From assembly GCA_014904985.1 (NCBI GenBank), contig MU129337.1, positions 1-26,981 on the forward strand: 26,981 nucleotides of DNA. Direction: 5' to 3'. Position numbers and translations under genes: made by a program. This DNA is from Hydnum rufescens UP504. Taxonomy: Eukaryota; Basidiomycota; Agaricomycetes; Cantharellales; Hydnaceae. Positions 10,878 through 20,610 of the stretch are shown here, in pieces (the first letter of the stretch is position 1; every line of letters starts with the position of its first letter). Below the pieces are notes generated by a model. It worked only from the letters and a program-made list of their open reading frames with translations. It ran no database searches and was not told the origin of the DNA.

Positions 10878-11756
10878 TCAGGAGATGAAGGTGTCGAAGG
10901 CACCAACCAATTCTCCATTTGGCTCCAACGATAAAGTGTTCAAACTGCAATGTGCAGTCAAGACTTGTTCATATCGCATTGTCATTCTTCACAGCATCAA
11001 CCAAGCACTGCTTCTGGGAGTTATCGAGGTCAGCAAGGTCTCGAGCGATCGTACTGAACAGGTTTGTCAGGTTTGTTGCGAGTGGTTTATTTTTGTCGAA
11101 GGCATAGTACGACCCCATGTGTTTAAGGTTGGGAACATGCTTTGCACATGAGCGAAGGATTGATGATTTCCCTGCACCCAACAGGCCACACAATCAAAGG
11201 ACATGAGATGATTCCTTAAAGCTCAAGGGAATTGAGCTGTTTGAATCAACCACTGGCATATCTGCTCCAAGAGCCCAATGCACAACGGCGTCAATGATCT
11301 CAGTACATGTGCCTGGTAAGCACACTTTATCCAGTGGGTGATGGGCCTCTGGGGTGTATTTTATTTCACCAAGCACTTGAAGATCCCCTGTGGACCATCT
11401 TAGAATACAGATTTCGACCGAAGACATATACAAGAAGCACTTATGGGCTTTGGTCACGATGTCTACGACGCAATGCGTAGTCACAGTGCATTGTATGTTT
11501 GTAAGTTCAATCAGATTCTGTTGGAGTGTCATCAGGGTTGTCTTGTAGGTACTGATCCATTCATTGACAAGAGAAACCGTGTACTTCACAGTGCGTGTGG
11601 CTGCAGCTCACACTGATCAGTCTCAGAGCATGTAGAACATGCAGGATCGCACATACCGAAGGACTTGTCCCTGCAATAGTCCTGAATGAAATTGGCGCAC
11701 TCCATTACTTGGCGCAGTATTTGGTCCAGGGGTGAGTGTTGCTTGTTGGTTTGAAG
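10878..11756 (-). pseudogene. NACHT-domain (NLR-like) protein fragment with P-loop
   Basis: On the minus strand the frames show LDQILRQVMECANFIQDY, then a section ending DKVCLPGTCTEIIDAVVHWAL, then LCGLLGAGKSSILRSC (Walker A, near 11190-11145), MGSYYAFDKN and LFSTIARDLADLD. This is the linker and nucleotide-binding part of a basidiomycete NACHT protein. A TGA at 11194-11196 stands exactly before the P-loop, where a tryptophan is usual. A second TGA lies at 10969-10971. The frame fades at 10878, next to the ACC fragment. A short intron probably interrupts the linker near 11.6 kb. No Walker B or effector/repeat region follows. It is a dead piece that may belong with the NACHT N-terminal piece at 20.6-20.94 kb. 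Confidence 0.65.
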
Positions 11757-11802
11757 CATCAAAGTACTGGATACAACAAATACAAATAGGTATTCATTTC
11801 AT

Positions 11803-12057
11803 TCAGGTGCTCTGTTTCCCCTTCTCCTCGCCTCGATCGTATATCAATGACGTAGATCGTTGCACAGTTCACTGTATGACCAAAGTGCCATCCCGGAATT
11901 GCACACGGAATAGTACATTTGCATTAGTAAAAAGTCCCTCCTTGAGACTGACCATGATGAATTGTGAGTGCTTGAAATGGTTCTTGAATAATTGTCCGAT
12001 GTGTTGGGTGTGGGACAGATCGAGAGCTGCATTGATCTCATCGAGGATGTACATCGG
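11803..12057 (-). pseudogene. SMC2: SMC2 C-terminal end (Walker B and D-loop part)
   Basis: From 12057 downward the minus strand reads [20 protein letters not shown], then the switch region [19 protein letters not shown], then a tail with TVQRSTSLIYD and a stop at 11803-11805. This is the C-terminal ATPase head of condensin subunit SMC2, with Walker B ILDEI and the ALDLS D-loop. A TGA at 11869-11871 breaks the tail. The stretch continues directly, across the gypsy element, from the SMC2 exon that ends at 18411; the two are joined by the duplicated bases ATCGG. The stretch from 11757 to 11802 holds only the junction to the NACHT fragment. Confidence 0.85.
12053..12057. repeat. Target-site duplication, left copy (ATCGG)
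   Basis: ATCGG lies immediately before the 5' LTR and is repeated at 18411-18415 immediately after the 3' LTR. A 5-bp duplication is the normal size for Ty3/gypsy integrase. Confidence 0.9.
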
Positions 12058-12350
12058 TGTCAGGGTTCGCCCCCAACTCCGGTCTACTCCGGTCTACTCC
12101 GGTCCTCGTCCGCCCACCTCCAGTCCGGTTCTCCACTTATTTCCCTCGCCCAAGTCCACTTTGCTTCCAGCTTGATTCCGGTTTGACTCCGGTCCAACCC
12201 TATCTTGGTTTCATTTCCTTTTCATTTCCCTTTCATTTCCCATTGCTTCCGGTTCACCCCCTGGCCGAGTTCCTGTTCCTGTTCCTGTTCCTGTCCCCCT
12301 TGTAACCACCTCCAGTTTAGCGATCACTCCCCTGTAGTATAGTCATCATG

Positions 12351-12358
12351 TATAAGTA
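12351..12358 (+). promoter_or_regulatory. LTR TATA box
   Basis: TATAAGTA lies 34 bases before the first base of the self-primer sequence (12385), which in Tf1-type elements is the transcript 5' end. The spacing fits an RNA polymerase II start there. The same box occurs in the 3' LTR near 18046. Confidence 0.65.
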
Positions 12359-12384
12359 GTCCGAGAGCGAAGTCCAGAGACCCC

Positions 12385-12395
12385 AGCTTTGGTCT
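12385..12395 (+). promoter_or_regulatory. Probable transcript 5' end acting as self-primer
   Basis: AGCTTTGGTCT is exactly complementary over 11 bases to the site just inside the 5' LTR end (12649-12659). Position 12384 and position 12396 no longer pair. It also sits in a local stem formed by AGAGACC (12376-12382) and GGTCTCT (12391-12397). This matches the self-priming arrangement known from Tf1, where the first 11 bases of the RNA prime reverse transcription. Confidence 0.7.
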
Positions 12396-12648
12396 CTCAG
12401 GATTTCCGCTGTTACTCCGGACTACAGGTCCGAGTATTTTCCAGTTGACTCCGCGAGCTTAAGGACCGCTGTGCTCGTTTCCGCCTAGTCCCTTCCGGGC
12501 TGCTGGATTGCCTCTCCGTTTCCTCCTATCTTGTTATCTCATTCCTGCCCGGATTCTCTCGGACTTAGCCGGACTTACACCGGACTTAGCCGGAATTATC
12601 TGTGTTTATATTTGTTTGGTGCTCTCGTCGCAGCGTGGCCCTGACAGA

Positions 12649-12659
12649 AGACCAAAGCT
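12649..12659 (+). other. Self-primer binding site
   Basis: AGACCAAAGCT starts three bases after the 5' LTR and pairs with the LTR sequence at 12385-12395. I recognised no tRNA 3'-end complement (TGG-type) at this place, which supports self-priming rather than tRNA priming. Confidence 0.7.
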
Positions 12660-12691
12660 CTCTCACGAGCCCACCATCTGGATTACTCAGT

Positions 12692-13823
12692 ATGGCCGAT
12701 TTCCCTCCTACTCCTCATTCCGAAATGTCCGACGGTGCTCCAGTAGCCATTACCGCCGACCACCTCCAACACCTCCTCACCCAACTCCAACAACAAAATG
12801 CCACCCTCCGTGAGGAGCTGGATGACATGCGGAACCAAGGGACGCATGTCGCTGGCTTTGTGTCGGCTGCAGTCCAGCAGACACTCCAGCAGCACCCTCC
12901 ACCTACCCAGTCTACTCATGAGGCTAAGGGGGCTGACCCCGAACCATTCTCTGGCGATCGGAAGAAAACGGAGAGTTTCCTACGCTCCATCCGGCTGAAC
13001 ATCGCTCTCCAACCTAGAGTCTATCCAACGGAGTTGCACAAAATCCTGTACACACTCTCCTGGATGAAGGATGGAACTGCCGGAGCATGGGCCAAAGTCT
13101 CTCCACCTCCTTCCTAGACCCGGAAACCCACAATCCATACGAAACCTTTGAAGGCTTCCTAATCGCCTTTGAAAGTGCTTTCAGGAGAACCGGACCTGGA
13201 GTTCACTGCATGATCCCAACTCCGGAACCTGAAACAGGGAAAGATGTCCGCAGAAGAATACACAGCGCACTTCGACGCTCTGGCTGGACGGACAGGCTTC
13301 GGAGAGGAGGCCCTCATCGATGCATACCAGCGGGGACTCAATGAAAGGTTGCTGGAGAAGATGCATCTCAGTGATCTGCCGGAGACCCTCGGAGGATGGC
13401 AGGACACAGCGCGGCGTCTGGATAACCTGTATCTCCGGTTCCGACAAGCCACGTCCGGCACAACCCCATACACTCCGAGGAACCCCCCGACACCTACGGA
13501 GAAACCCCAGGACAGCAGCGCCCATCACTCCCAGACCAACTGGAGTGTCTCCTGCAACGATACCTCCTTTGCTGACTCCGTTCACCCCCATGGATGTAGA
13601 CTCAACCTGGAAGCAAGAGACACGACGGTGTTACAACTGCCAAGGGTTGGGTCACATCTCTCGCGACTGTCCCCATCCACAGAAGCCCCGACAGTTTGTC
13701 CGCGCCACGGAGGACATTGGAGCGATCATCCGCGAGGAGTTACGGAAACTGTTCCCAGCTCCAAAAGACATGCCGGAGCCCTCAAAACCGACTCCGCAGG
13801 GTTTTCCCAATGGTCAGCAGTGA
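12692..13823 (+). pseudogene. gag: Gypsy gag, with frame changes and one stop
   Basis: The start ATG at 12692 opens a frame (MADFPPTPHSEM) with a coiled-coil-like Gln-rich segment and a capsid-like part (PEPFSGDRKKTESFLRSIR). This frame stops at 13115-13117. Capsid homology continues in a second frame (about 13087-13190, FLDPETHNPYETF), then returns to the first frame with a TGA at 13211-13213 and runs to about 13500 (YTAHFDALAGRTGF). The nucleocapsid with the CCHC knuckle CYNCQGLGHISRDC lies in a third frame that ends at 13823. At least three frame changes are thus needed. The last step into the pol frame could be a natural -1 shift; the earlier ones look like damage or sequencing indels. 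Confidence 0.75.
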
Positions 13824-16800
13824 AGGATACGTCCTGCCTGACCAACAGATTCTCTCCTCTCGAAAACTGTACATACGGAGTCGGAAATGACATGTTTTTC
13901 TCCGACGATGAGAGTGACGAATCTGAAAGCGTATCAACTGAGGTTGACCCTGTCTACAACCCTCCCCCTTCTATCCGCCTCCTTTCCGAAGACCCCAGAC
14001 GAGCCACAGAAATCAAGGTGAAAATCCAATCACCGCGGACTGGAGCAATCTGTGCTGGAAAGGCCCTACTGGACTCTGGAGCCACTGGAATGTTCATGGA
14101 CCCGACCTTCGCAAAGGAAAATGGTCTAGACATACGACCCCTCGCACGCCCAATCCCTGTCTACAATGTTGATGGAACCCTGAACGAAATGGGGTCTGTC
14201 CGTGAAGAGGTTGAGGTCATCCTCCGAATCAATGATCACTCCGAGCGGGTAGTGTTCTCTGTGATCGGACTGGGGAAAACCAAGCTGATCATAGGGCACA
14301 CTTGGCTTCACCATCACAACCCGGAGATTGACTGGATGACTGGGGAAGTCACACTGACCCGGTGCCCATCTGACTGCCGCGTAGTGATCCGGAAGATGCG
14401 GAATGCGGAGCGCCGACGAGGGAGAACCTCCAGGAAGACACTGGAAGAACCCCGGACACCTCCCACTCCTATGGAGGATGACGCTGATGATGTTAACGAG
14501 TCCCTGACACTGGAAAAAGGAGATGCCATCTTCGCAGCTTACTTCCCCAGTGACACTGAGCACTCTGAGATTGTCCGAGCAACGAGCACCCCTTCTCAGA
14601 GGCTGGCAGAGGCCGCAAAAGCCAAAGCGAATGAGCCAGTGAAGACGTTCGAGGAGCTTGTCCCGGAGGAATTCCGTGACTTCCGAGATGTGTTTTCCAA
14701 GGACTCCTTTGATCAGCTCCCTGGCCGGAAACCGTGGGATCACCACATCGAGTTTAACGAGGGAGTCCAGCTGCCTCCCCCAGCCAAACTCTTCCCACTC
14801 TCCCCAGCTGAGCAAAAGGAACTCGATGACTTCCTGAAGGAAAACCTGGCCTCTGGTCGGATCCGTCCTTCCAAATCCCCTATGGCTGCCCCAGTGTTCT
14901 TTGTGAAGAAAAAAGATGGAGGTTTTCGGCTGGTCCAGGACTACCGGAAACTCAATGACATCACGGTCAAGAATGCATACCCCTTGCCTCTGATCTCTGA
15001 TGTCATTGACCGACTCCGAGGAGCCAAAGTGTTTGGGAAACTGGACTTGCGGTGGGGCTTCCAGAACATCCGGATGGCAGACGGAGAAGAATGGAAAGCG
15101 GCTTTCCGGACTAATCGAGGACTGTTCGAACCCTTGGTCATGTTCTTCGGACTTTGCAACTCTCCGGGCACCTTCCAGAACATGATCAATGATGTCCTCC
15201 GGGAATGGATTGACAACGGAGTGTGCATCGTATATCTGGATGACATTCTAAGTTTTGCCAAGACCCGAGAGGAGTATATCCGTGGTGTCCGTGGGATCCT
15301 GCAGACACTGCGGGAGAACAACCTCTTCTTGAAACCTGAAAAGTGCGAGTTCTTCCGGGACCGAATTGAATACCTAGGGATGGTGTTCACCCCGGACCAT
15401 GTGGAGATGGACCCGATCAAGGTTGCAGGTGTGATGGAATGGCCAGAGCCCAAGAATCTGAAGGAGACGCAGTCGTTCCTTGGATTCATCAACTTCTACC
15501 GCCGGTTCATCCAGGATTTTGCTAAGGTTGCCAGACCTTTGAATGATCTCACCCGGAAGAACACACCCTTCCAATGGGCTGATGCCGAACGTAACGCCTT
15601 CGTCAAACTGAAGTCCCTTGTCACCTCTGCGCCGATCCTAGTCTTTCCGTCCGAGTCCGGACGCTTCCGAGTGGAAGCCGACGCCTCCGGATATGCGACC
15701 GGAGCAGTACTTTCGCAGCTCCAGGAGGATGGAAAGTGGCACCCAGTAGGTTTCCTATCGAAGAGTCTGTCAGAAGCCGAAAGGAATTATGACATCTACG
15801 ACAAGGAGCTCATGGCCATTATCCGAGCTCTGGAGGCATGGAGACACTACCTAGAGGGCTCACCACACCCGATTGAGATCTTGACGGACCACCAGAACCT
15901 CCAGTACTTCCGGACTGCACAGAAGCTGAATCGGAGACAAGCCCGCTGGAGTATCTTCCTTTCCCGGTTCAACTTCACCCTCCAGCACCGCTCCGGATCA
16001 CAGTCAGGGAAGCCAGATGCTCTTTCACGGCGCCCAGACCATCCACGAGGTGACTCTGACAACTCCGATGTTATCCTACTCAAGCCCAATGCCTTCCAGG
16101 CACGTGCTTTGGACACTCCGGAGGTCGTCACTGTGGAAGGACCAAGCCGGAGTCTGATGGCCCGGATTAAAAGAGCGACAGAGATGGATGATAAGGTAAT
16201 CCAAATCATCAAGGAATTGAATGGTGATGGGCCGAAGACACACCTGAAGGACTGGGAACTCAACGGATCCACTATCCTCTTCCGAGGACGAGTATACGTT
16301 CCGCTGGATTCCAAACTCCGCCATGACCTCGTCCACGAACACCATGACACTCCCACTACGGGTCACCCCGGACGGTGGAAGACGTACGAACTTGTGTCCC
16401 GCCACTACTGGTGGCCTGGGATGTCACGGTATGTCGCAACCTATGTTTCCACCTGCGACACCTGCAATCGGACAAAAACCTTCCCATCCAAACCGTCCGG
16501 AACTCTCCACCCTAATCCGGTCCCAGACCGCCGATGGCAAGTCATATCAGTGGACATGATCACGGAGCTCCCGGAGTCGCATGGATTTGACAGTGTGATG
16601 ATCGTCGTCGACCGACTCTCCAAACGGATTCATGTGATGCCCACGACGACCACAGTGGACTCCGCTGGAGTTGCCCGTCTTTTCCGAGACAATGTCTGGA
16701 GGCACCATGGCCTTCCAGAGACCATCATCAGTGATCGGGGCACCACATTCACCTCGAAGTTCATGAAGGAACTCAATTCGCTCCTTGGAGTTAAGACCAA

Positions 16801-17693
16801 CTTCTCCACAGCATTCCACCCCCAGACAGATGGACAAACGGAGCGAGTCAATCAGGAGATCGAGCAGTACCTCCGAATCTTTGTCAACCACAGACAAAAT
16901 GATTGGGCAGACTGGCTCCCTATGGCAGGAGTTTGCATACAATAACCGGATCCACTCCTCCACCCGGGAAACCCCATTCCGCCTTGACTCTGGCCAAGAC
17001 CCTCGCCTCGGCACTGAACCAATCCGCCCTGGAGTTGTTGAAGCAGCCACGGACTTTGTCACACGGATGCAGAAAACCTCTGAGGAAGCCCAGTCCGCTC
17101 TCCGCCAAGCAGCCGAGGACATGGCTCGTCACTATGATGCCCACCGGATAGAAGCCCCGGAGTATGCAGTCGGAGACTCGGTATGGCTGGACGCTCACAA
17201 CATTTCCATTGACCGCCCAGCCCGGAAACTCTCGGACAAGTGGTTAGGCCCATACAAGGTAGACAAGGTGATCTCCCGCTCCGCTATCCGCCTCAAACTT
17301 CCCTCCTCCATGCGAGTCCACCCGGTCTTCCATGTCTCAAAACTCCGCCCTTTCCGGCCTGACCCAATTACGGATCGCATTGCACATCCTCCACCCCCTC
17401 CTACCCTCCATGGTGGCGAGGAGGAGTATGAGGTAGAACGAATTGAAAACTCCCGCTATTTCCGAGGCCGACTCCAGTACTTGGTGAAATGGAAAGGCTA
17501 CCCACCCTCGGAGAACCAATGGCTTCCGGAGACCAACCTAGGTAATGCCCCGGAAGTCGTCACGGAATTCCACCTTGCCCATCCGGAAGCTCCACGACGG
17601 ATCAGCGCCATTGACTTCTCCTCCATTGGGTTCCGGACATGTCCACTCCTAACAGAACCCCCTGCAGACCTCCCGGACTGGTCAGCCCATTGA
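13824..17693 (+). pseudogene. pol: Gypsy pol: protease, RT, RNase H, integrase, chromodomain
   Basis: A long frame runs without a stop to about 16945. It has a retropepsin site LLDSGATGMF (DSGA at 14072-14083) and reverse transcriptase with FFVKKKDGGFRLVQDYRKLN and the catalytic YLDD (15233-15244). RNase H follows with EADASGYATGAVLS, DKELMAII and TDHQNLQYF (about 15675-15910). Integrase has the His-Cys zinc finger ending CDTCNRTK (about 16320-16480) and the DDE core: VDMIT, ISDRGTTF, and GQTERVNQEI (about 16550-16865). One extra G near 16928-16929 shifts the frame. The rest, to 17693, lies in another frame with the integrase C-terminus and a chromodomain, YEVERIENSRYF and YLVKWKGYP (about 17430-17580). 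The chromodomain probably steers insertion toward marked chromatin. Confidence 0.88.
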
Positions 17694-17729
17694 TCCCTGC
17701 TCCTCCGGCCAATCGGGACGATCGGCCCT

Positions 17730-17739
17730 AAGAGGGGGG
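17730..17739 (+). other. Polypurine tract
   Basis: AAGAGGGGGG lies three bases before the 3' LTR. It is the expected RNase H-resistant primer for plus-strand DNA synthesis. Confidence 0.8.
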
Positions 17740-17742
17740 TGA

Positions 17743-18410
17743 TGTCAGGGTTCGCCCCCAACTCCGGTCTACTCCGGTCTACTCCGGTCAACTCCGGTCC
17801 TCGTCCGCCCACCTCCAGTCCGGTTCTCCACTTATTTCCCTCGCCCAAGTCCACTTTGCTTCCGGCTTGATTCCGGTTTGACTCCGGTCCAACCCTATCT
17901 TGGTTTCATTTCCTTTTCATTTCCCTTTCATTTCCCATTGCTTCCGGTTCACCCCCTGGCCGAGTTCCTGTTCCTGTTCCTGTTCCTGTCCCCCTTGTAA
18001 CCACCTCCAGTTTAGCGATCACTCCCCCGTAGTATAGTCATCATGTATAAGTAGTCCGAGAGCGAAGTCCAGAGACCCCAGCTTTGGTCTCTCAGGATTT
18101 CCGCTGTTACTCCGGACTACAGGTCAGCCTTCATGTATTCCGTATTCGTATTACATAATCTCAGGATTTCCGCTGTTACTCCGGACTACAGGTCCGAGTA
18201 TTTTCCAGTTGACTCCGCGAGCTTAAGGACCGCTGTGCTCGTTTCCGCCTAGTCCCTTCTGGGCTGCTGGATTGCCTCTCCGTTCCCTCCTATCTTGTTA
18301 TCTCATTCCTGCCCGGATTCTCTCGGACTTAGCCGGACTTACACCGGACTTAGCCGGAATTATCTGTGTTTATATTTGTTTGGTGCTCTCGTCGCAGCGT
18401 GGCCCTGACA
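17743..18410 (+). repeat. Gypsy 3' LTR, with 69-bp internal insertion
   Basis: The 668-bp LTR matches the 5' LTR except for four transitions, one extra 10-bp ACTCCGGTCA unit (near 17781-17790) and a 69-bp insertion. The insertion consists of a second copy of a 34-bp segment (18091-18124 and 18160-18193, beginning CTCAGGATTTCC) separated by a 35-bp A/T-rich spacer (18125-18159). The duplicated segment lies just downstream of the transcript start position. Confidence 0.93.
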
Positions 18411-18415
18411 ATCGG
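18411..18415. repeat. Target-site duplication, right copy (ATCGG)
   Basis: This matches 12053-12057 exactly. Without the element and one copy of ATCGG, the SMC2 reading frame continues unbroken from the FKPAP codons into the MYILDE codons. Confidence 0.9.
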
Positions 18416-20610
18416 GGCGGGTTTAAACTGAAGGAACGCCATAATTAATGACAGGCCGATAAGAGAGCTGAAGAGACAATGCTTCAGAAGTCTCATCAGA
18501 AGGATTGAGACGACGATGGGCTTGCCGTTGACCACCACTGAGCTCTGTCAACTTGGCTTCCAGATGCTGCTGAGTTGTACTTTAACCTCAAGGCCTTGCA
18601 TGACCTCCAGCCCTTCTGGTGGCTGGAGTTTGGAAAATTTCCAGGCAACAGCTTGGCGAATATGCCACCAAAATCACCGTTAACCTTTTCCCACGTCATT
18701 TGAAGGGCGTCTCATTTGTGTCGCTCGAGCTCCGCAATGGTATCTTCGATCTTCACCTTGTCTCCCATTACAGTGGACAGCATGGTGAGGAGTTCCGCCT
18801 CCTTCTTTTTGACGCTAAAGAAATAATGAGTTCCTATCGAAATGTGCAAACTCGGTTTATCATCCGGCGTACCTTTCGATCATACCCATGACTTTTGGAT
18901 TGATGGTTTTCTTCATGCCCTTCAGCTGGTCTTCAAGTTCTCTAGCAGTCTCCTTCTCTTGAGCGACGTCACGCTTCGAAAAGTCGTATGCAGAGCCTGC
19001 TTTGCCGAAGATGCTGGAATTCAATGTCAATCGCAAAACCCCTCAAACTTAGCGAATTGTGTGATGCACGGCTTCTCACTTTCAATCCACGGATTGCCCT
19101 TCTCAAGGGAAGCCACTGCATTCAGGGGGGCTGACCATTCCTTTTGGAGGGCTGTTATACTATGCTCGGCCTCTTTGATCTTGAGCCATGCATCAGCAGC
19201 CGCCTGGTGCTTTTCTTTGATAGCCCGATCGAGATCTTGCAATTCTTCGTCAAACCGCATGAGATCTGCTCGTTCTTTCTTCAGTTTTGCTTCGACTTCA
19301 TCATGGGACACCTTCCACGAGCATATCAATGAAGGCAAATCAATCGAAACAGATCACCGTACCTGTTGTGCCTCTTGTTCCTTGGCCAAAGCCTCGATTT
19401 CCTTGACAATAATGGCAACACTGTTCTTTGCTTCTTGTACGTACTGTGCTGAAGATTCAATGTCCATCTCTGTTTGTTCTATATAGCCGAATCTAATGTT
19501 AGAAAGTGTGTGCCTCAAATCAATAGGAGCGAGTCACCAACCTAGCTCCAGAGAAGTGGTCTGAAGTTCCCTTTGTAGAATCTTGAGTGGAGCCGCTTGC
19601 TTTGAGAGCCTAGCCTTTTGGTTGGCAATGTCACTCCACACTTCTTTGAGTTTTGAACCCTTGTTGTGCTTGAAATTGTCTATGTCTCGTTTGAATTTCT
19701 TGCACTCATCTTTGGCGTCCCGCTGTTTCTTCTTGGCAGCTTCGACGGTGTTCTTCAATTTGGCGAATGTTTGCTTGAGGACTTCAACTTCTGCACCGAT
19801 CTACGCAAATGTTAGCGAATGCAAACCGAGACCCTTGTCTGACGAAAGAAACGAATTTTATGTACTCTTGCGGCGTTACTACCACCAACTTGTTGTTCCA
19901 AGAGTCCCATGTTTGTGACTCTTAATCTCAAGCTCATGCTCCAAGTGCTTCCACAGATCCCTCGCTTCCTTAACTGAAGCTTCTTCTTTCTCAATATGCT
20001 GAAGAACTGTGTTGGCTTGAGCAAGTTTAGCCTTTGCCTTGTTCAGCTCCTGCACTTTGAGGAGAGTTCCGCTACCGCTGGGGGCACTACCACCACTGAG
20101 GAGACCAGCAGGGTCATATATGTCACCTTGAATGGTGACTGACTTGAGCATTATCGCCTTGTTGAAGGTGATTGCTTTCGCAGACTCGGCGTCATCGCAA
20201 ATCATCGTATCATCAAATATGTATGCGATCGCCAGAGAGATTTCTTCAGCATACCCAACTAGGGACAGCACAAGATGTGCCTTTCCGGGGGTGATCTTGG
20301 ATGCTGCCATAAGTTTCTGCAATAAAGAATATAAAGGTCAGAGCTTAAGGAATGCGACGGAAACGTACCTCTACAGAAGCTCTGAACACATTGATCTGGT
20401 TCAGCGAGATGATGGTCACTCGTTTCTTGAGGTTCCCTTTGTTGAGCAATTGCATGCCGACTGTCTCATCTTCGACAACAATGTTGTACAATTTGCCACC
20501 AGCTGAAACCTCCAAGGCAGTAGAATACGTGCATGATTCTTCAGATAGATCCACAAGAGAAGCGACGAGTCCCAACCTGTTTTGCAAATAGTTCTTAGCA
20601 GTCGCAGAGC
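18411..20610 (-). pseudogene. SMC2: SMC2 fragment: hinge, second coiled coil and signature motif
   Basis: In minus-strand order the exons are about 20610-20369, 20316-19866, 19800-19542, 19478-19363, 19311-19070, 19013-18873, 18814-18526 and 18467-18411. The first two encode the SMC hinge (SLVDLSEES, GGKLYNIVVEDETVG, DPAGLLSGGSAP). The next ones encode the Lys/Glu-rich coiled coil, then WEKVNGDFGGIFAKLLPGNF, the ABC signature ELSGGQR, and IGLSLIMAFLQFKPAP. SMC2 is the condensin subunit that compacts chromosomes. The N-terminal Walker A head and first coiled coil are missing, so this is a partial copy. Lesions are a 1-base insertion at 19912-19914, a TGA at 18712-18714, and frame changes near 18635 and 18551. 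The intron at 18468-18525 uses a GC donor. All introns are retained, so it is not a retrocopy. Confidence 0.85.

Larger units (their letters stand above)
12058..12646 (+). repeat. Gypsy 5' LTR
   Basis: This 589-bp LTR begins TGTCAGGG and ends CCCTGACA. It contains three 10-bp ACTCCGGTCT-type units near 12076-12105, four GTTCCT units near 12270-12294, and the promoter and transcript start described separately. Compared with the 3' LTR, I count four base substitutions (all transitions), one fewer 10-bp unit and absence of a 69-bp insertion. Confidence 0.93.
12058..18410 (+). mobile_element. Complete Ty3/gypsy chromovirus-type LTR retrotransposon
   Basis: The element is 6353 bp long with LTRs of 589 and 668 bp, 8-bp terminal inverted repeats (TGTCAGGG and CCCTGACA) and a 5-bp target duplication. 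The order inside is 5' LTR, self-primer site, gag with a CCHC knuckle, protease, reverse transcriptase, RNase H, integrase with a C-terminal chromodomain, polypurine tract and 3' LTR. Domain order and chromodomain place it among chromoviruses of the Tf1/sushi type. The element lies on the plus strand, opposite to the SMC2 copy it interrupts. Gag has frame changes and a stop, and integrase has a frameshift. It is therefore probably non-autonomous unless these are sequence errors. TCCGG and CCGGA are very common in it, unlike in the surrounding DNA. Confidence 0.93.

Noticed and set aside
13800..13840. Programmed -1 frameshift between gag and pol
   Set aside because: The frame relation fits a -1 step, but no clear slippery heptamer was identified and nearby frame changes in gag look like damage, so I do not annotate it.
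14126..14815. Long antisense frame opposite gypsy pol
   Set aside because: It is the mirror of the protease and RT coding strand; codon structure of the sense frame explains it.
18842..19486. 214-residue plus-strand open frame
   Set aside because: Antisense shadow of the SMC2 coiled-coil exons; it spans their introns.
18411..20610. SMC2 copy as the functional condensin gene of the organism
   Set aside because: The N-terminal head is absent, there are several frame breaks and stops, and a retrotransposon interrupts it; an intact copy must exist elsewhere.
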